Below are positions 26,648 through 38,400 of a DNA stretch of 64,000 nucleotides, one piece after another. Position numbers and translations under genes: made by a program. How positions within the stretch are numbered: position 1 is the stretch's first letter; every line of letters begins with the position of its first letter. The stretch covers positions 496,001-560,000 of the forward strand of contig PZJY01000011.1 in the NCBI GenBank assembly GCA_031472005.1, in the 5' to 3' direction. The notes below the pieces were generated by a model. That model saw nothing but the letters and a program-made list of their open reading frames with translations. It ran no database searches and was not told where the DNA came from. Origin of the DNA: Tetracladium setigerum. Lineage: Eukaryota > Ascomycota > Leotiomycetes > Helotiales.

Positions 26648-27480
26648 CACAATAAGTCAACAACTATGGCAACAGGCAGTTAGTCAAGGCGGTGTGGGTT
26701 CACGACAAAAATTTCATAATTCGACTGAAGCAATCAAATCTTTTGAGTCTCTCAAGCCTGAGGACAGGTATGACGCACAAGTGGCGACGCTGGAGTCAAT
26801 GATAGAACATCATGACAAGCAATCGGACATGATTGAAGAACTCTACGAGTATATCAAGAGGACTGGGGACTGGGAAGGACGACTAACGGAGGATGAATTC
26901 ACCAACCAATGGTCAACTGTTCTTGTCATCATCGAAAACCACCAAGTCAGACGAAATAGGGTGGACGAAGCAATTAAATTTATTATGGGGCGCTGGGAGA
27001 GACCAGGTGTGGATACATGTTTATCAGGGAAAACAGCGAATTTCTTGACACAAGTTCGACCACTATCCAGGGAAGTCACGTTTTCCTAGGCAAAGCATAT
27101 GATCAACTCTGCTTTCGTTCATCGTCTTCAAAACCCAAACGAGGCGGATTTAATGCCAAACAAATCCAAACAGGAGATATTCAATCGGCTAGAGTGCACA
27201 AGAATCCCGGGGACAAGCTCGATTCGGCAGTCTTGAGGAATTTAGGGCTGATGAAAGGAAAAGATGGGTTTTTGACGGAGGAAGTGGTGGAAGATGAAGA
27301 GGAAGAGGACGAAGACGAAGCCACAGGAAGTGGAGTCGCCAGCAAGAATTCGCTGGGCGAAGGTGTTGTTAGCGGTGATGTAGCACCTCAGCGGGCTCAA
27401 TACGCGGATCGGCCTTACCAAGAATATTACTGTCGTGCCCGCTATAGTTCATGGACTTTGATGTTTCACTTAAGATGTTT
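26648..27480 (+). pseudogene. Orphan ORF fragments, hypothetical acidic protein
   Basis: Two overlapping frames (about 26648-27089 and 27017-27565) look like one gene with a missing or mis-spliced junction near 27010-27075. The first part is helical and charged (RYDAQVATLESMIEHHDKQSDMIEELYEYIK). The second has GDKLDSAVLRNLGLMKGKDGFL and a run of Asp/Glu. No ATG in good context starts it, and after about 27380 the frame runs antisense through the DPRxDSD pseudogene, so its 3' end is lost. No known family recognised. Confidence 0.35.
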
Positions 27481-27587
27481 GAATTGGGATCGTGGGTGGA
27501 GGAGCGTGTGGTGGAGGAGTGTGTGGTGGAGGTGGTGTCCTCGTCGTGGTGGAGAGCATCCTTAATCTTATTAACGATTCCAGATAT
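27385..27587 (-). pseudogene. RIP-mutated copy of the DPRxDSD gene, 5' end
   Basis: Read on the minus strand from 27587 the frame gives ISGIVNKIKDALHHDEDTTS, then PNSNILSETSKS and GHDSNILGKADPRIEP. This is a clear counterpart of exon 1 of the intact gene (MSGIVNKIKDALHHDKDTTH, PNSNISSATSGS, GHNSNLANKADPRIDS). The start codon is ATA instead of ATG. The start-region differences are CpA-to-TpA on one strand or the other, the signature of repeat-induced point mutation. The rest of the gene is absent. Confidence 0.85.
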
Positions 27588-28905
27588 CTTGAATAATTTA
27601 AATTAAAGGTAAATTGATTAATTATTTAATTACTTAGCTATTTAATTGTTGGATTATCATTATTATTGTGAATAATTGAGAATAGGAAATTTAAGACGGG
27701 AAGTCGGACTCCTTAAATACTAAGTTCGATATGTCTATCTACAAAGAAACAATCCTATTCAACCAAGTTGCTCTGTAGGCATGGCGTAATAATCTTCTCC
27801 GCTTCCAACATAATCCCTCTTCCATCCTCTGAGCATCAACTTTTCCCTCCTTTGCTCGTCATAATCGTCACCCATCAGACCAGCTTTTGCCCCTGCTACC
27901 CCGCAAATCCGTCTGGATGCAAGTTTTATTATGGAAGTTAAATTTGAACTAGCCATACAATTGGATATTGCAGCACACGAGATTTTCTCCTTGCCTATGA
28001 TAGAAATGTTAACTTCGCTATCGTTATGGTATAGCAGCCAAACGTTATTGTATTAGAAGTATAGAGAAACGGTGGAGTCGCTGACGTGTGGCTGTAGGGC
28101 GAACCAATGGGGAAGTTTACCGTGTCGATCAGATGTGGCTGGTGAAGAATCGCCATCGAGCCGTTCGCTTCGCAGGGGACGAAACTTGGCGAGCGGCCTT
28201 CAATACGCTAGTCTCGAGTTCGTATGTCCGAAGGACGCGAGAGTCGAATTTCTCCTTCTTAAGAAATAAATTTAACACTCTCAACTTCATCATACTGTAT
28301 AGCTGGCCAAGAATTTCGTCAGAAGGGTATTGTCGATCCTTGGTTTGGAACTCACTGTGCATTAGTCTTCGAATAGAGGTTTGCAAGTTGGAGGCATTTT
28401 AGATTCTTAACATTGTTAAGAAGAAGATCGGACTAATTAAATTTTTGCAAGTGCAATCGAAGACAGAGCGTCCTTTTTTATAAAGATAATAAAGAACTTT
28501 AGTAAGTCGACGATCTTCACGCCCATCTCGCCCGCCTATAGAGTAAGAGGGATAAAGTTCATAGGCTCACATTTCCACGCCGGATGTTATAGACCCTTGT
28601 CTGACGGGACAAAGAAGTCATCGCCGTCAAGATCTCCTCCCAAGCACATGCTTGGAATATCTCGCTCATCTTTCTATGAACGACGTTGTACTTCGAAGTA
28701 AGCCAAGTGGTAAAGAAAGAGGTCTGCCGAGTAATCCCTGAGTGTACATTACTGGCTGCAATACACATCGTCACAAGAGCCGCTTCGAATGATGTCATAT
28801 GACCATTGCCATCGTCTGTGAATATCCCTGAAGCTCGTGGAAGTCTCGGTGGTCCATCGGAATTGTATTGCCGAGAGAAACCGCCGATGGGTGCAATGGA
28901 AGAGT
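27588..28905. repeat. Duplicated, diverged copy of the DPRxDSD promoter region
   Basis: Continues the duplication of 20153-21170 in the same orientation. Colinear blocks occur at 27778-27860 (versus 20357-20445), 27930-27985 (20512-20566), 28081-28150 (20689-20770) and 28773-28900 (21007-21165). A stretch at about 28170-28760 has no clear counterpart and may be an insertion. The copy is visibly more AT-rich than its source. Confidence 0.75.
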
Positions 28906-28920
28906 CTTGTCGCTTGTTGA

Positions 28921-29060
28921 GCCATTTCATTTTCCCCTTCTGATTCGCGACAGATTGATGCTTCGGTGATGGTGTATTTAAAGACATGTGATGAAGCCTT
29001 ATTGGCGTGGTTCGCTGTGTATTCTACGTCTGAAAACGCGACCACGATTGCTGATCACAT
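28921..29060. repeat. Dispersed repeat, copy 1
   Basis: Matches 37745-37870: shared CGCGACAGATTGATGCT, GTGATGAAGCCTT and TTCGCTGTG in the same order and spacing, with about 75-80% identity by eye. It sits exactly at the point where the SET-domain gene loses its 5' end. Confidence 0.65.
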
Positions 29061-29084
29061 ACATGGGCAACATCAGACTGTGCC

Positions 29085-29980
29085 TTGAGAATTGCATCGA
29101 GGAAGTGGGATACGCGAATTCTTTCTGAAGATGCTGTTGTTACAGTTAGTGAATCGGTCGGCAGCGAGCGGCTTCGAGCATCCATCTGCCAGCAAGTTGA
29201 AGCCCTTAGCGAAGACCAGCGGCGAGACTTCCTATCCATGCACAACATTCACCCCTATAGGAATGCTACTGAGCAGTATCTCGGGATCGTTCGAACAAAC
29301 TCCCTACCTGCCAAAGCCGTCGGAGATAGAGGCGCAATTTTCCCAGATGCATGCCGCATCAACCACGCTTGCGATAATAACGCACAGAAGAACTGGAACG
29401 AGAAGATCAAACGACACACAGTGCATGCTTTAAGAGACATTAACAAAGGCGAAGAGATCACGATAACCTACCTAGGCCCCCTCAAGAACCGCAAAGCCCG
29501 GCAGCAGGCTCTTCAGGAAAGATTCGGCTTTAAATTCCAAGCTAATTGTCCCGGAAGCGGGGTCTATAGTCCGAGCCAAGTCTTCCTATCTCGACTACGA
29601 GAGTCGATGTCGAGACTAGAGCAAGGCAATGTATTAGACAGAGAGCTAGTGGTCACTGATCTGCTTTTAAATGATCATATCTGTCTTTGTGGAAAAGGTA
29701 GGTGCTTAGCATGCAACACTTTCGAGCACTCCTCTTTCCTTTCCACACTTTCTTGATTTATCCAGGGCGAACAACAAACCATAAGTACAGTACTCAATGC
29801 AGCCTCGCCTTTGTGTCAAACGCCCAGAAGATCCCGAGGTGTCGGATGTTTCCACCTGCATTATCTCTGACCAAACGGAACCGGATTCAGAAGCTAGCTG
29901 CCTCCCATCTCCTCCTGCCAGGCCATCTTCAGAGGCACGAAAACGCCGGTCAGAATCTCTACACCGCACTCAACATGTAA
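29085..29980 (+). pseudogene. SET-domain protein gene, 5'-truncated
   Basis: The frame holds the second half of a SET domain: TRILSEDAVVTV, then LGIVRTNSLP.., INHACDNNAQKNWN (the NHxC pseudoknot motif), AQK..HTVHALRDINKGEEITITYLGP and a post-SET-like HICLCGKG. The N-terminal GRG/GxG motif that should precede TRILSE is missing; instead there is repeat DNA and no ATG. A proper intron (29696-29766, GTAGGT..ATCCAG) leads to a further exon ending HENAGQNLYTALNM before GTAAGT. SET enzymes of this fungal group methylate lysines on proteins (family knowledge). Without the N-terminal half of the fold this copy should be inactive. Confidence 0.7.
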
Positions 29981-30069
29981 GTCTGCCTAGACTTCAGTCA
30001 AATGCTTTCTGGGCCTCAAGCGTGGAGGAAATGCCGGCTTACCAGTGCAGTCCTTGGGACTTCTACAAG

Positions 30070-30172
30070 CCGTTTCTCGCAATGTCGGAGGGCAACTGCT
30101 GGCACTTTGCAATCACGACGCCGTTTCTCGCAATAGCCGGAGGGCAACTGCTGGCACTTTGCAATCACGACG
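30070..30172 (+). repeat. 51/52-bp tandem duplication
   Basis: Two adjacent copies: 30070-30120 and 30121-30172. Both start CCGTTTCTCGCAAT and end GGCACTTTGCAATCACGACG, and they differ only at TGTC versus AGCC and one extra base. It lies inside the decayed region downstream of the SET fragment, and the 1-bp difference shifts frame. Confidence 0.9.
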
Positions 30173-30332
30173 TCGATTGCTGGCTTATACGGACGATTCC
30201 GTTGCAGAAGGAGTTTACAACGAGCAACTTCTCATCACCAAAGATGACATAACTCTCATCGGTCAACCTGGAGCAACTCTGTATTATACACCCCCAACAC
30301 AGATAAATAGACTACTTGAAACGAAACCGTGA

Positions 30333-31147
30333 GCTAACCCTAAGTGAACCGCCAAAGACGTGTAAGAAGAACCCTTGCTATCAAGGCCAAAATAGCCAGT
30401 CCTGAAGGCAGTTGAGGAAAGAGGGAGTATTTCTAGAAGTGGCATATCGAAGGAGGATTGAACGGTTTCGATGTTCCTCGCCTGTATGAAAGGCTCTAAT
30501 TGGCTCGCTTGGTACTAGTTCCCGCGTCTTGGCAAAACTCTCCAACCTGCACCTGGCGGCAGCCTAGGGGATAGAATCGAATTCTATACCTTTTAGCATC
30601 GATACATTGATGAATTAGGCGCGATTTAGTAGTATTTTAATGGAAAGGTGTACAATTTAGAGGAGGGGAAGTTTAGTGTTCTAGGAACCTGATGAACCAC
30701 CAAACTTAAAAAGTGGGTCCTCCATTCTTATACTGGGTGGCAGCTTATGGGATATAATGGCCCAAATATGCACAACAGATTGGCTCGACAAGGGGGTGGG
30801 TTTTCCCGTCCAGGTACTGTAACAGCTGGTCGGAGATGAGCTATAAAGGGGTGGGTGGAAGCATGTGATGATTGGTTGATATTCCCCAGCCGATTCGTAG
30901 GCTACTCTTTTGGTGCTTGACAAAGGCGTAGCGACATGTTCATTGGTCAGCCGCTACCATCTGCACTCAGACGTCCCATTTCGTGTTGCACAATATGCAG
31001 TTGAAGCCTTCCTTTGGTTTTCTTTAAGATCCATAGCCCGGAGCATAATCGTTCACGTCGACTATCGATCACTTCCTTCTGTTTGTATCCCATCCAGATA
31101 GAGTTTTTTTCATTTGATTCAGACAGACACCCGCATATCTAGCGAAA
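30333..31147. other. Intergenic, no gene seen
   Basis: About 0.8 kb without a supportable ORF. It should contain the promoter of the membrane protein starting at 31148. Confidence 0.5.
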
Positions 31148-33296
31148 ATGTCCTCTCAAAGCTACATGCCTGTTGGCAAACCCTCAGAACAATCTGCAAC
31201 AGCGACCACACCTACAAAAGGCTTGCCGAAACGACTCGGTCGGAAAACTTTCAGAGATTGGTTGCCCATGTGTACCCAAATACTACTTACGATCTTGCCC
31301 CTCCTTTTCATCAGTATGTATATTTGATCACCCTTGTCATTTTATTAATATTCACAAGATGTTTGGGATTCCCGATAATAGTTTTCTCATCCTCCTAGGG
31401 TCTCCATTGAAACCATTCGTTCTAACTCTATTTCCTTTCGTAGTCCTCGCCGTCAACGCCATCTTTCTCGATAATAAACCAACATCTGCGTGGGGAGACG
31501 GTGTAGAAACAGCCATATTGCTGTCGCCCACTATATTTCCGATTGGTTTCGCAGCAATTACTGGAAAGTTCTTCGGTACCCTGGGGATATTCATGGCTCA
31601 GCGTGGCATTCGATTGGGAGTAAGTCATTATAACGGTTCTCATATCTCAAGTAGCTTGTGCCGAAGGACTTCACTTTTCCCCAATCATGCAAAGTGTAAT
31701 TATTTTGCTGCTCAGTTTTCAGATGGCTGTTTTGGTAGTGTGGCAGAGAGTGGACAATAAATCAACACTATCCCATAAATATGCACACTAACTCTCCCAG
31801 ACCTTAGAACGCCTAATGGGATCAACATCACTATTCGCATCCATCGAACGACAGATCGCACTGAAGGGCTCACGTCTCCTCGGGGCCGGAATCGTGCTAC
31901 TATGGGCGCTGTCCCCCTCGGCGGCCAGTCAGCTCTGCGCCTCTTGAGCAAGACCCCGAAAGTAATCCTCTTCGAAACCACCATCCGGTACGAACCCATC
32001 GAGGCTAGCTACCGGAGCGTCTTGTACAGCGCGCAAGGACTGGTAGCGAGCTGGCCGCTGTTCACCCCAATCTTCACAACTGCCCTCATCACCTCACGCG
32101 CCACGGAAAATGCAACCCAGGATCTGTTTGGGAATGTAAAGATACCAAGGCTCTCTGTAGCTCACACTCCTCCCAGCTCCCAAGACGACTGGATAACGGT
32201 TGACCACAATCAAAAGGTGACATACTCTTCTTTACTAGGTATCCCCGTGGCCGGCGTGCCCAGCACCGGAAATGCCTCTTTTAATATTCTGAGTAGACAC
32301 TTCACCATTGCGTGCAGCAATCTTACGTACTTCGATGACGACCGAAGCCGGTGGGAAAATTTCAGGAACAGGTCTTCCGACGGGCTCTCTTTCTGGTTAG
32401 GAACGCCCGGCAGCCTTGGAAATGTCGCTGCGGTCATGCCGTTCAACTTCACTTCCATGACCGACGCCAACAGCTCGAACGGCACTTTCACAGATTGCAC
32501 TTTCACAGCACAGGATGTAGAGTCATCCGTCTCGTGTCGCGATAGATCGTGCCGTGTCGATGCCATGCGCCATGCAGCAGACGAACAGCGGCCTTCTTTC
32601 TGGTCCTACGGCGTAACAGGACCGTTGAACGCGCTTGTTTACCTCCCATATACAACAGTAGGATCTGTCAGTCATGGATCACAGTTGGGCAGCTCGCTGT
32701 TCGAATCATGGCTCTGGAGTCCCAGCTCGGATTTCGATCCCAATCGCTTCGTCAATCTCTCGCTGGTTCCTGCCGATGTCTTCAGCGGCCGCCTCGAGAT
32801 GCTGTTCAACAGCTTCTGGCAGACTACGTACTGGACTACTGCCCTGACGAGCAATCTCACCACTGATATGAGCTACTACGACACTTTTGTCGATCAACGG
32901 GGCCAAAACGACATACCCATAACGTACAACAAAACCACAGCTCGAGTCACGCAGTTCGACGGAGAGCAATACCACAGCAATCATACCTTCGCAGCTCTAC
33001 TCATCATCGTCTCCGTTGTACTTCTCCTGCAAGCTGTTTCTTCTCTGGTGCTCATGAGCATGACTCTGATGCCCGACATCTTTGGATATGTGTCTACCTA
33101 TACGCGCGACAATCCCTATTTCACCGGTAAAGAGCCTTCGCATCTTGGTGGCCTGGAGCGGGCGAGAGCTATGTACGATGTTCGTGTTGCGGTGGGGGAT
33201 ATGAGTAATAGTGGCGACTCGACGGTTGCTGGGCACATTGCTTTTGCACCAGCTAAGAATGTAGGTCGTCTGAGTAGGAACAGGCTGTATGATTGA
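31148..33296 (+). CDS. Fungal polytopic membrane protein, one frameshift
   Basis: Exons 31148-31313, 31399-31619 and 31801-33296 join in phase. The encoded protein of about 627 residues has a polar N-terminus, TM segments near LPMCTQILLTILPLLFI, KPFVLTLFPFVVLAVNAIF and the GFAAITGKFFGTLGIFMAQRG-like stretch, then IVLLWALSP. A large extracytoplasmic domain follows with many N-x-S/T sites, then a final TM (FAALLIIVSVVLLLQAVSSL) and a cytoplasmic tail. The type is common in Pezizomycotina (TLExLxGS..GG-QSxLRLL signature) and has no assigned function. At 31913-31917 a run of five C forces WALSP out of the LGGQSALRLLSK frame; one more C would restore it. Apart from that the coding frame is clean. 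Confidence 0.75.
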
Positions 33297-34230
33297 TAAT
33301 TTCGATAATTGAGACTTTAGAAAGAAGTGTAATTCAGAGACTTTCAGAATTACGTCTATTGATATTGAATTTGTCTCTGATGCCGATTGCCATAAGGGGG
33401 ATGATTTCTCTACTCATTTTTGATACTAGTCCATAATATCATACCCTCCCGCACCCATCTATACATATCGATCCAGCATTACAGAGCATCAGCTGTAGTC
33501 GCGACTAACACAGTAATGCAAACCTCCATGGAGACACAATCCCACTACCTATGATTAGAAAAAATCCCTCTCGATGATAATCCATAATCCATACTACCTA
33601 TCTACCTTCTCCTCCTTGTCGTGGTAGATATTTATGGTGAAGGTGAGTTCAGAGGTGATGTAGTAAAGCATAACAAGCTAAACATTGAAACCATAGGTAT
33701 TCTACAAGACCTGGATGAGTTCCCGTATGCTTTTAATATGTATGGAGCACACGGGGCAGCGAGAAACCGAAAGTCATAAAAGGGATCATATTGGAGGGGT
33801 TGTGCCTTTGATAAGGATCAAGCATGTAAGGTCACGTGTGGTGTTAGGGAGTCTCGCGCACTCTCAACCACACGCGAAACTTCTCAACTCCACATGTGAC
33901 CTTGCATGCCTGATTCTTGACGAAAGCACGACCTTGTTTGGCTGGACCATCTCCCGGTATTTCTCGGGATTTGCAGTCTAGGGACTCGAACCCAGTCGAG
34001 ACTTTAGTGCTTGTCGGTATGGGTTCTTGAGTTAACGACATTTTGGTGTTATTATTTTGAGAGGAGAGAGGAGAGTCGTTCAGAGAAATCAAGGAGGAAG
34101 ACATGTAGTTGATGACTCAACAACCCCAGGGAGGTGGCTGAATCTGTAGCTAACCTGTTTTAGGAACGGGAACATTCGTTATTCGTAATCCCAAAATATT
34201 AAGTAAGTTAGATTCAGTCATATAATATCC
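33297..34230. other. Intergenic with an inverted repeat
   Basis: No gene is supported. Arms 33822-33841 (GCATGTAAGGTCACGTGTGG) and 33890-33909 (CCACATGTGACCTTGCATGC) are 18/20 complementary with a 48-nt loop. The arms contain CACGTG/CACATG E-box-like cores. An 86-codon minus ORF (34104-33844) overlaps it and was not called. Confidence 0.6.
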
Positions 34231-35406
34231 CTAATACAGTATCCAGGCGAGGATAATCACAACAGAAGTAGAGAAAACCATGAGAATATACGAAGAGTAT
34301 ACTCCTGTTCTCCCACCCCCAGAAACAGCTGTGCTCATACTTGTCGTCGTTGTAAGCGGCTTTATTTCCTCTCCAGTCGCTGAAACCACCGCAGTTGATG
34401 TAGCAGTCGTACTCAAAGCCATTCCTGAACTCCACCCATCAATCGCAAGCGCCCACGCCACAACTCCTCCACTCGAAGCCGTTGCACCAACAATCGTCGA
34501 CTTCCCCTCCCCATCAAAAGATGTGAAAGCGTAGACATAAGCCTCCCTCATATAAGATGAGCATACTGCATCTTTCCCCGGCCGCTGCGTGTATGATGCC
34601 GAAGGAACTTGGGGCACAAAACTCCTTTGTAGTAGTAAGCACCAACTTGGCAAAGAACAACTTCAAGAATGATTCATTGAAAAGTAGCTTTTAAGGGAGA
34701 GAGAAAAGAGAAACAACACATACAGAGGACAACAAAGATGATAACCCTCAACTGGGATTTTCCACAACTTAGCGTCATAACCGTCCCACCCCGAGGGACA
34801 TTCCATGAGCCTCAGGACATTCACGTCCTCACTTTTTGAAACCTTGAGATAACTCGCCGCAGCTTGAGGTGGATAACAATCCGTCATTGTCACGCCTGGA
34901 GCAGGAAACGGATAATTATGCCAGATGTGGGACGTCACTGGAATCGTGACGGACCCCGACACCGACACAGATCCAGTCCAGGATATATCACTTGACCCAG
35001 TGAAAACTATTTCTGTTAGGCGATCAAAGAAGGTACATTCTTGAGGTGGTGTGAATATGGTTGTTATTGCCCAGGGGTCTGAGGGATCGATCGTAGCTGT
35101 AGGAGGTGCCGCTGTTGTAGATGGTGCGGCGCTGGAGGACGAGGTTGAGGTGGTGCGTGTACTCGTACTCAGTGGGGTCCATATGCGAAGGGTAATTGTT
35201 GTTGTAGGGTCGGTGTTTAACCGACTGAAAGGTGTCAAGGTTTCCTGACGCCCTTTCAATCCATTCTCTTCCCCTTCTCCCTGTGCTCTACTGAGCCCAT
35301 GGTGTCCAGGAAGATTCCTGAGAAAGTTTGGTGGGTGTTCATGGCCGATTGTAAAAGTGGTGAGTGAAGTCAGAGCCAACAGTAGATATTGAACAAGAAG
35401 CATCAT
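34231..35406 (-). CDS. Ser/Thr-rich secreted or membrane-anchored surface protein
   Basis: Exons 35406-34724 and 34660-34231 (intron GTATGT..TTGAAG) give 370 residues. MMLLVQYLLLALTSLTTFTIG is a signal peptide. A Thr/Ser/Pro-rich stretch around residues 65-105 (probable O-glycosylation) precedes a Cys-containing domain (PPQECTFFDRLTEIVFTG, MTDCYPPQAAAS, LMECPSGWDGY, GYHLCCPLC). A second Ser/Thr-rich stretch follows, and the C-terminus is a single hydrophobic helix (YILMVFSTSVVIILAWILY) that could be a TM or a GPI signal. Resembles fungal WSC/mucin-like sensors in layout, but I do not recognise the domain. Plasma-membrane or wall location is inferred. Confidence 0.75.
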
Positions 35407-38400
35407 CTTTGAATCAACACAAAATAAAATGGAAATCAGAAGTAAAGCAGCTGCTTGAAAAATAAGAGAACCAAAAATGGCAGGCGATGACTTGATGGGT
35501 CATGGTGGGGTGTATCTTGGCAAATTTCAGGTAAAGAACCGATTGGCTGGCTAAAATACCCTAGCTAAGCGCTGAGATAAATAAATCTTAACCAAAATCA
35601 AGCATGGACAAGAGATATGGGTACCATAATAGGTAAGCTTGTTTGTAGAGGTCAAGCCCTGGCGGCGTAAACGAGCAAAACAACCAAGAGATATTATCAA
35701 CACAAATAAAACGATGAACTCGACTGCCAAAAACCTCTTCTTCTCCCGTCCCTTGGCAACAATCAACAGCTAATTCAGAGCAGCGGGAACCAACAACACA
35801 GAGCAGTTTATACTTCTCTCCCAGAATAAATGCAAATTATAGAACGAAGACGAAAGAGGTTTGTTCCCAAATCAATTATGCCCTAGCCATTGCCACACTC
35901 TCACCTGATGACCCGGATACTTTGGACGACCCCGAGTTTGAAGCATCACTTTAGCTTGTAGCATATATCTTCGACTACAACATACTATTGCAGGTTGTGT
36001 CACTGGACATTTTCAACGTGTCGAGCTTTAGAGATTTGAAGTGTCGTTCGGAGAGGAGATGACAAAGTTTCCCCCACATTCTGCAACCAATCGGGAATTG
36101 CCGAGCCAACACCACATATGGCTTTCATTAAATGGCGGCAATTGAATGGTTTTTTATTTGCCTGTCAAGTTCAATTTCAAAATTTTACTATGCGCATGTT
36201 GTTCAATCGAAGAAATGGCAAGATTTTCCTTGAAATGCAGCTAGGTCTCGAGATGGATTGTTCGGTGGCCTCTTTGTCTTGGCGAAGTGGATATCTGATA
36301 TTGATTTCACTAAAGATTTTTTATATTTGTCTCTCTCAGAATTGAAATTCCGGGTCAGTTTTTTCTATTTTCAAGCTGGCGGGAGTTGCGCTTCCGTGGT
36401 AAATTAATAGAATAGAACCTGGAGCGCGAGGCTCCGAAACCCGCCCGGACTGATAGGGTGTTTGCGCGTGCATGTGAAGGGTGCTTAAGAGGATTTGTCG
36501 AAGGCAAGTCTTCCGGTGTGTGTTTCGAGGCAAATGATCGGGATCAGCGATGCTTTGGGTGCTATGCCTAAGAGTACAAATGTGTTCCAGTCCGAGATGA
36601 CGCTCGCAAGAGTGCTTAGATTGCCGTCCGCCTTGCATTTACTCCTGGGGTGTCACGAGGAATGGTTTCGGGATGGAAGCGATCTCTCAGATTGCAGCTA
36701 GGAATAGAAGTTGGTGTGGATGAGGATGACGAGGAGGAAGATGAGGAGGAATGATTGTAATTATTGCTTTTTTGTGCTCTATTTCAGAGTCTGGCGTTAG
36801 AGATACCCACTTTTCTCAGTTTTGCCCTTTAGGTTCATGTATGAGGTTGAAAAGTGTTGAAGGAATGAACAGTTGATTGATTCCACCTTTCATCTGATAT
36901 CTTGAAAGCTTAGCATAGATTAGAAATGCTTGAATCATGATATTGAAAGATTTTTCGTGATTCCGTCAGCTAGCATATCGGCTCTTGGGAGATTAGGTGA
37001 TTTGAAAAGACCCCTTTTCGTATTCTTGGCGTTGCTACATATTCTAAATGTCGACACGTTTGAGCTTTGTAACGATTCTCTCAGATTCACGTACTCTCGG
37101 TCGGACTCGAGCCCCGGCACAGGGTTCAAAATAGTGTGGTGTAGTAATCCAGGTGGCTTCGGGGCATGAGATCGGCAGAGAGGAGACCAGTAGCCACTGA
37201 GCCGGTTGAACTATATGTCTTCGATGCTATCTGTACGAGTATTATTAAAGTCGCTTCCATAAATATCATCAATATCTTATTTAAAGAGGTCGAGTTCTTC
37301 GCCTCAGTAAATAAAAACACTATCCTCTTGCTTAACGAAGTCGTCTTCACTAATATCCCCTCCTTTATAGCGTTTCCGGAATACCCTCGTTCTTATATCT
37401 TAGAGGTATAAGATTAAGCTCGTCTATAATAGCGGAGGCATATATACCGGTTACAATACGGCCAGGTCCCTCACAAAAAAGCTAAGGAAAGGAGATAAGA
37501 GGCATTAATTTTAGCTCTATCTTTCACTTTAATACTTCACGGCCTCTAACGATCTTAGTTACTCGACATTCTGCTAGAGCCATATTAAGTTCCTCCTTTC
37601 TCACCCAGTATATTGCTGTAACAAATGGTTCAACAACTGCAAAGTCATCACTGCTAGCTCTTTCGATACACACTGTCTGAATTAATCTTTTGAAACGTCG
37701 ATGGGCGATGGCGCCTCGCCACTCGTTAGCTATTTCCTCTTCTCCTCCTGACTCGCGACAGATTGATGCTGCGGTGGTATATGTAAAGCCAGGTGATGAA
37801 GCCTTGTTGGTGTTGTTCGCTGTGGATTTTGAACCTGATGATGTCGCCTGTTGTTCATGAGCGACGTTGATTCGGTCGCGTTCTACATGGGGTGATTACG
37901 ATATTCATCTACGCGAAAAATGTCAGTTTGCGCCATGGGAAATTGTAGAGAGGAAGTGGAATATCTGTCATGCCCGTACCCTGAGGAGCCTGGGATGAAA
38001 GCCTCCGGCGATAGGCGACGAGACAACGAACAGAGTAAAGAGAAGGAATGACAGAAGGTGACATGAAAGGGTGGCAAGGGCATGGAATGGAGGCTCATGA
38101 GGACCTAAACTGTCAGGCGAAGCAATCTGCCCTCCACCTCCGGGGTTCATGTTGGGACCAAGAGAAGACAACCGAGGAACTGATGAACACCTCCGCCTAC
38201 TGTATGGTATGTACGTCTTTGGATGGGCCCGAATCGAGTATGTGAGACTGATCTGCTGTCCCATCGAAGCATAGTCGCATGGCTGATGTGAAATAAGAAT
38301 CACAGGAAGGACACGATACCGTCACGACTTGTGGCAAGCAGATGTAACCGTAACTGTTGTGTTGAGCATCGTACCATTTGACGCGAGAGACGAACATGAA

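Noticed and set aside
28559..28987. 142-codon minus ORF with ATG
   Set aside because: It lies largely in the duplicated promoter copy; the corresponding source DNA at 21.0-21.2 kb has stops in this frame, so coding is unlikely.
33844..34104. 86-codon minus ORF starting MSSSLISLNDSPLSS
   Set aside because: No family or splice context; it overlaps the inverted repeat and ordinary intergenic DNA.
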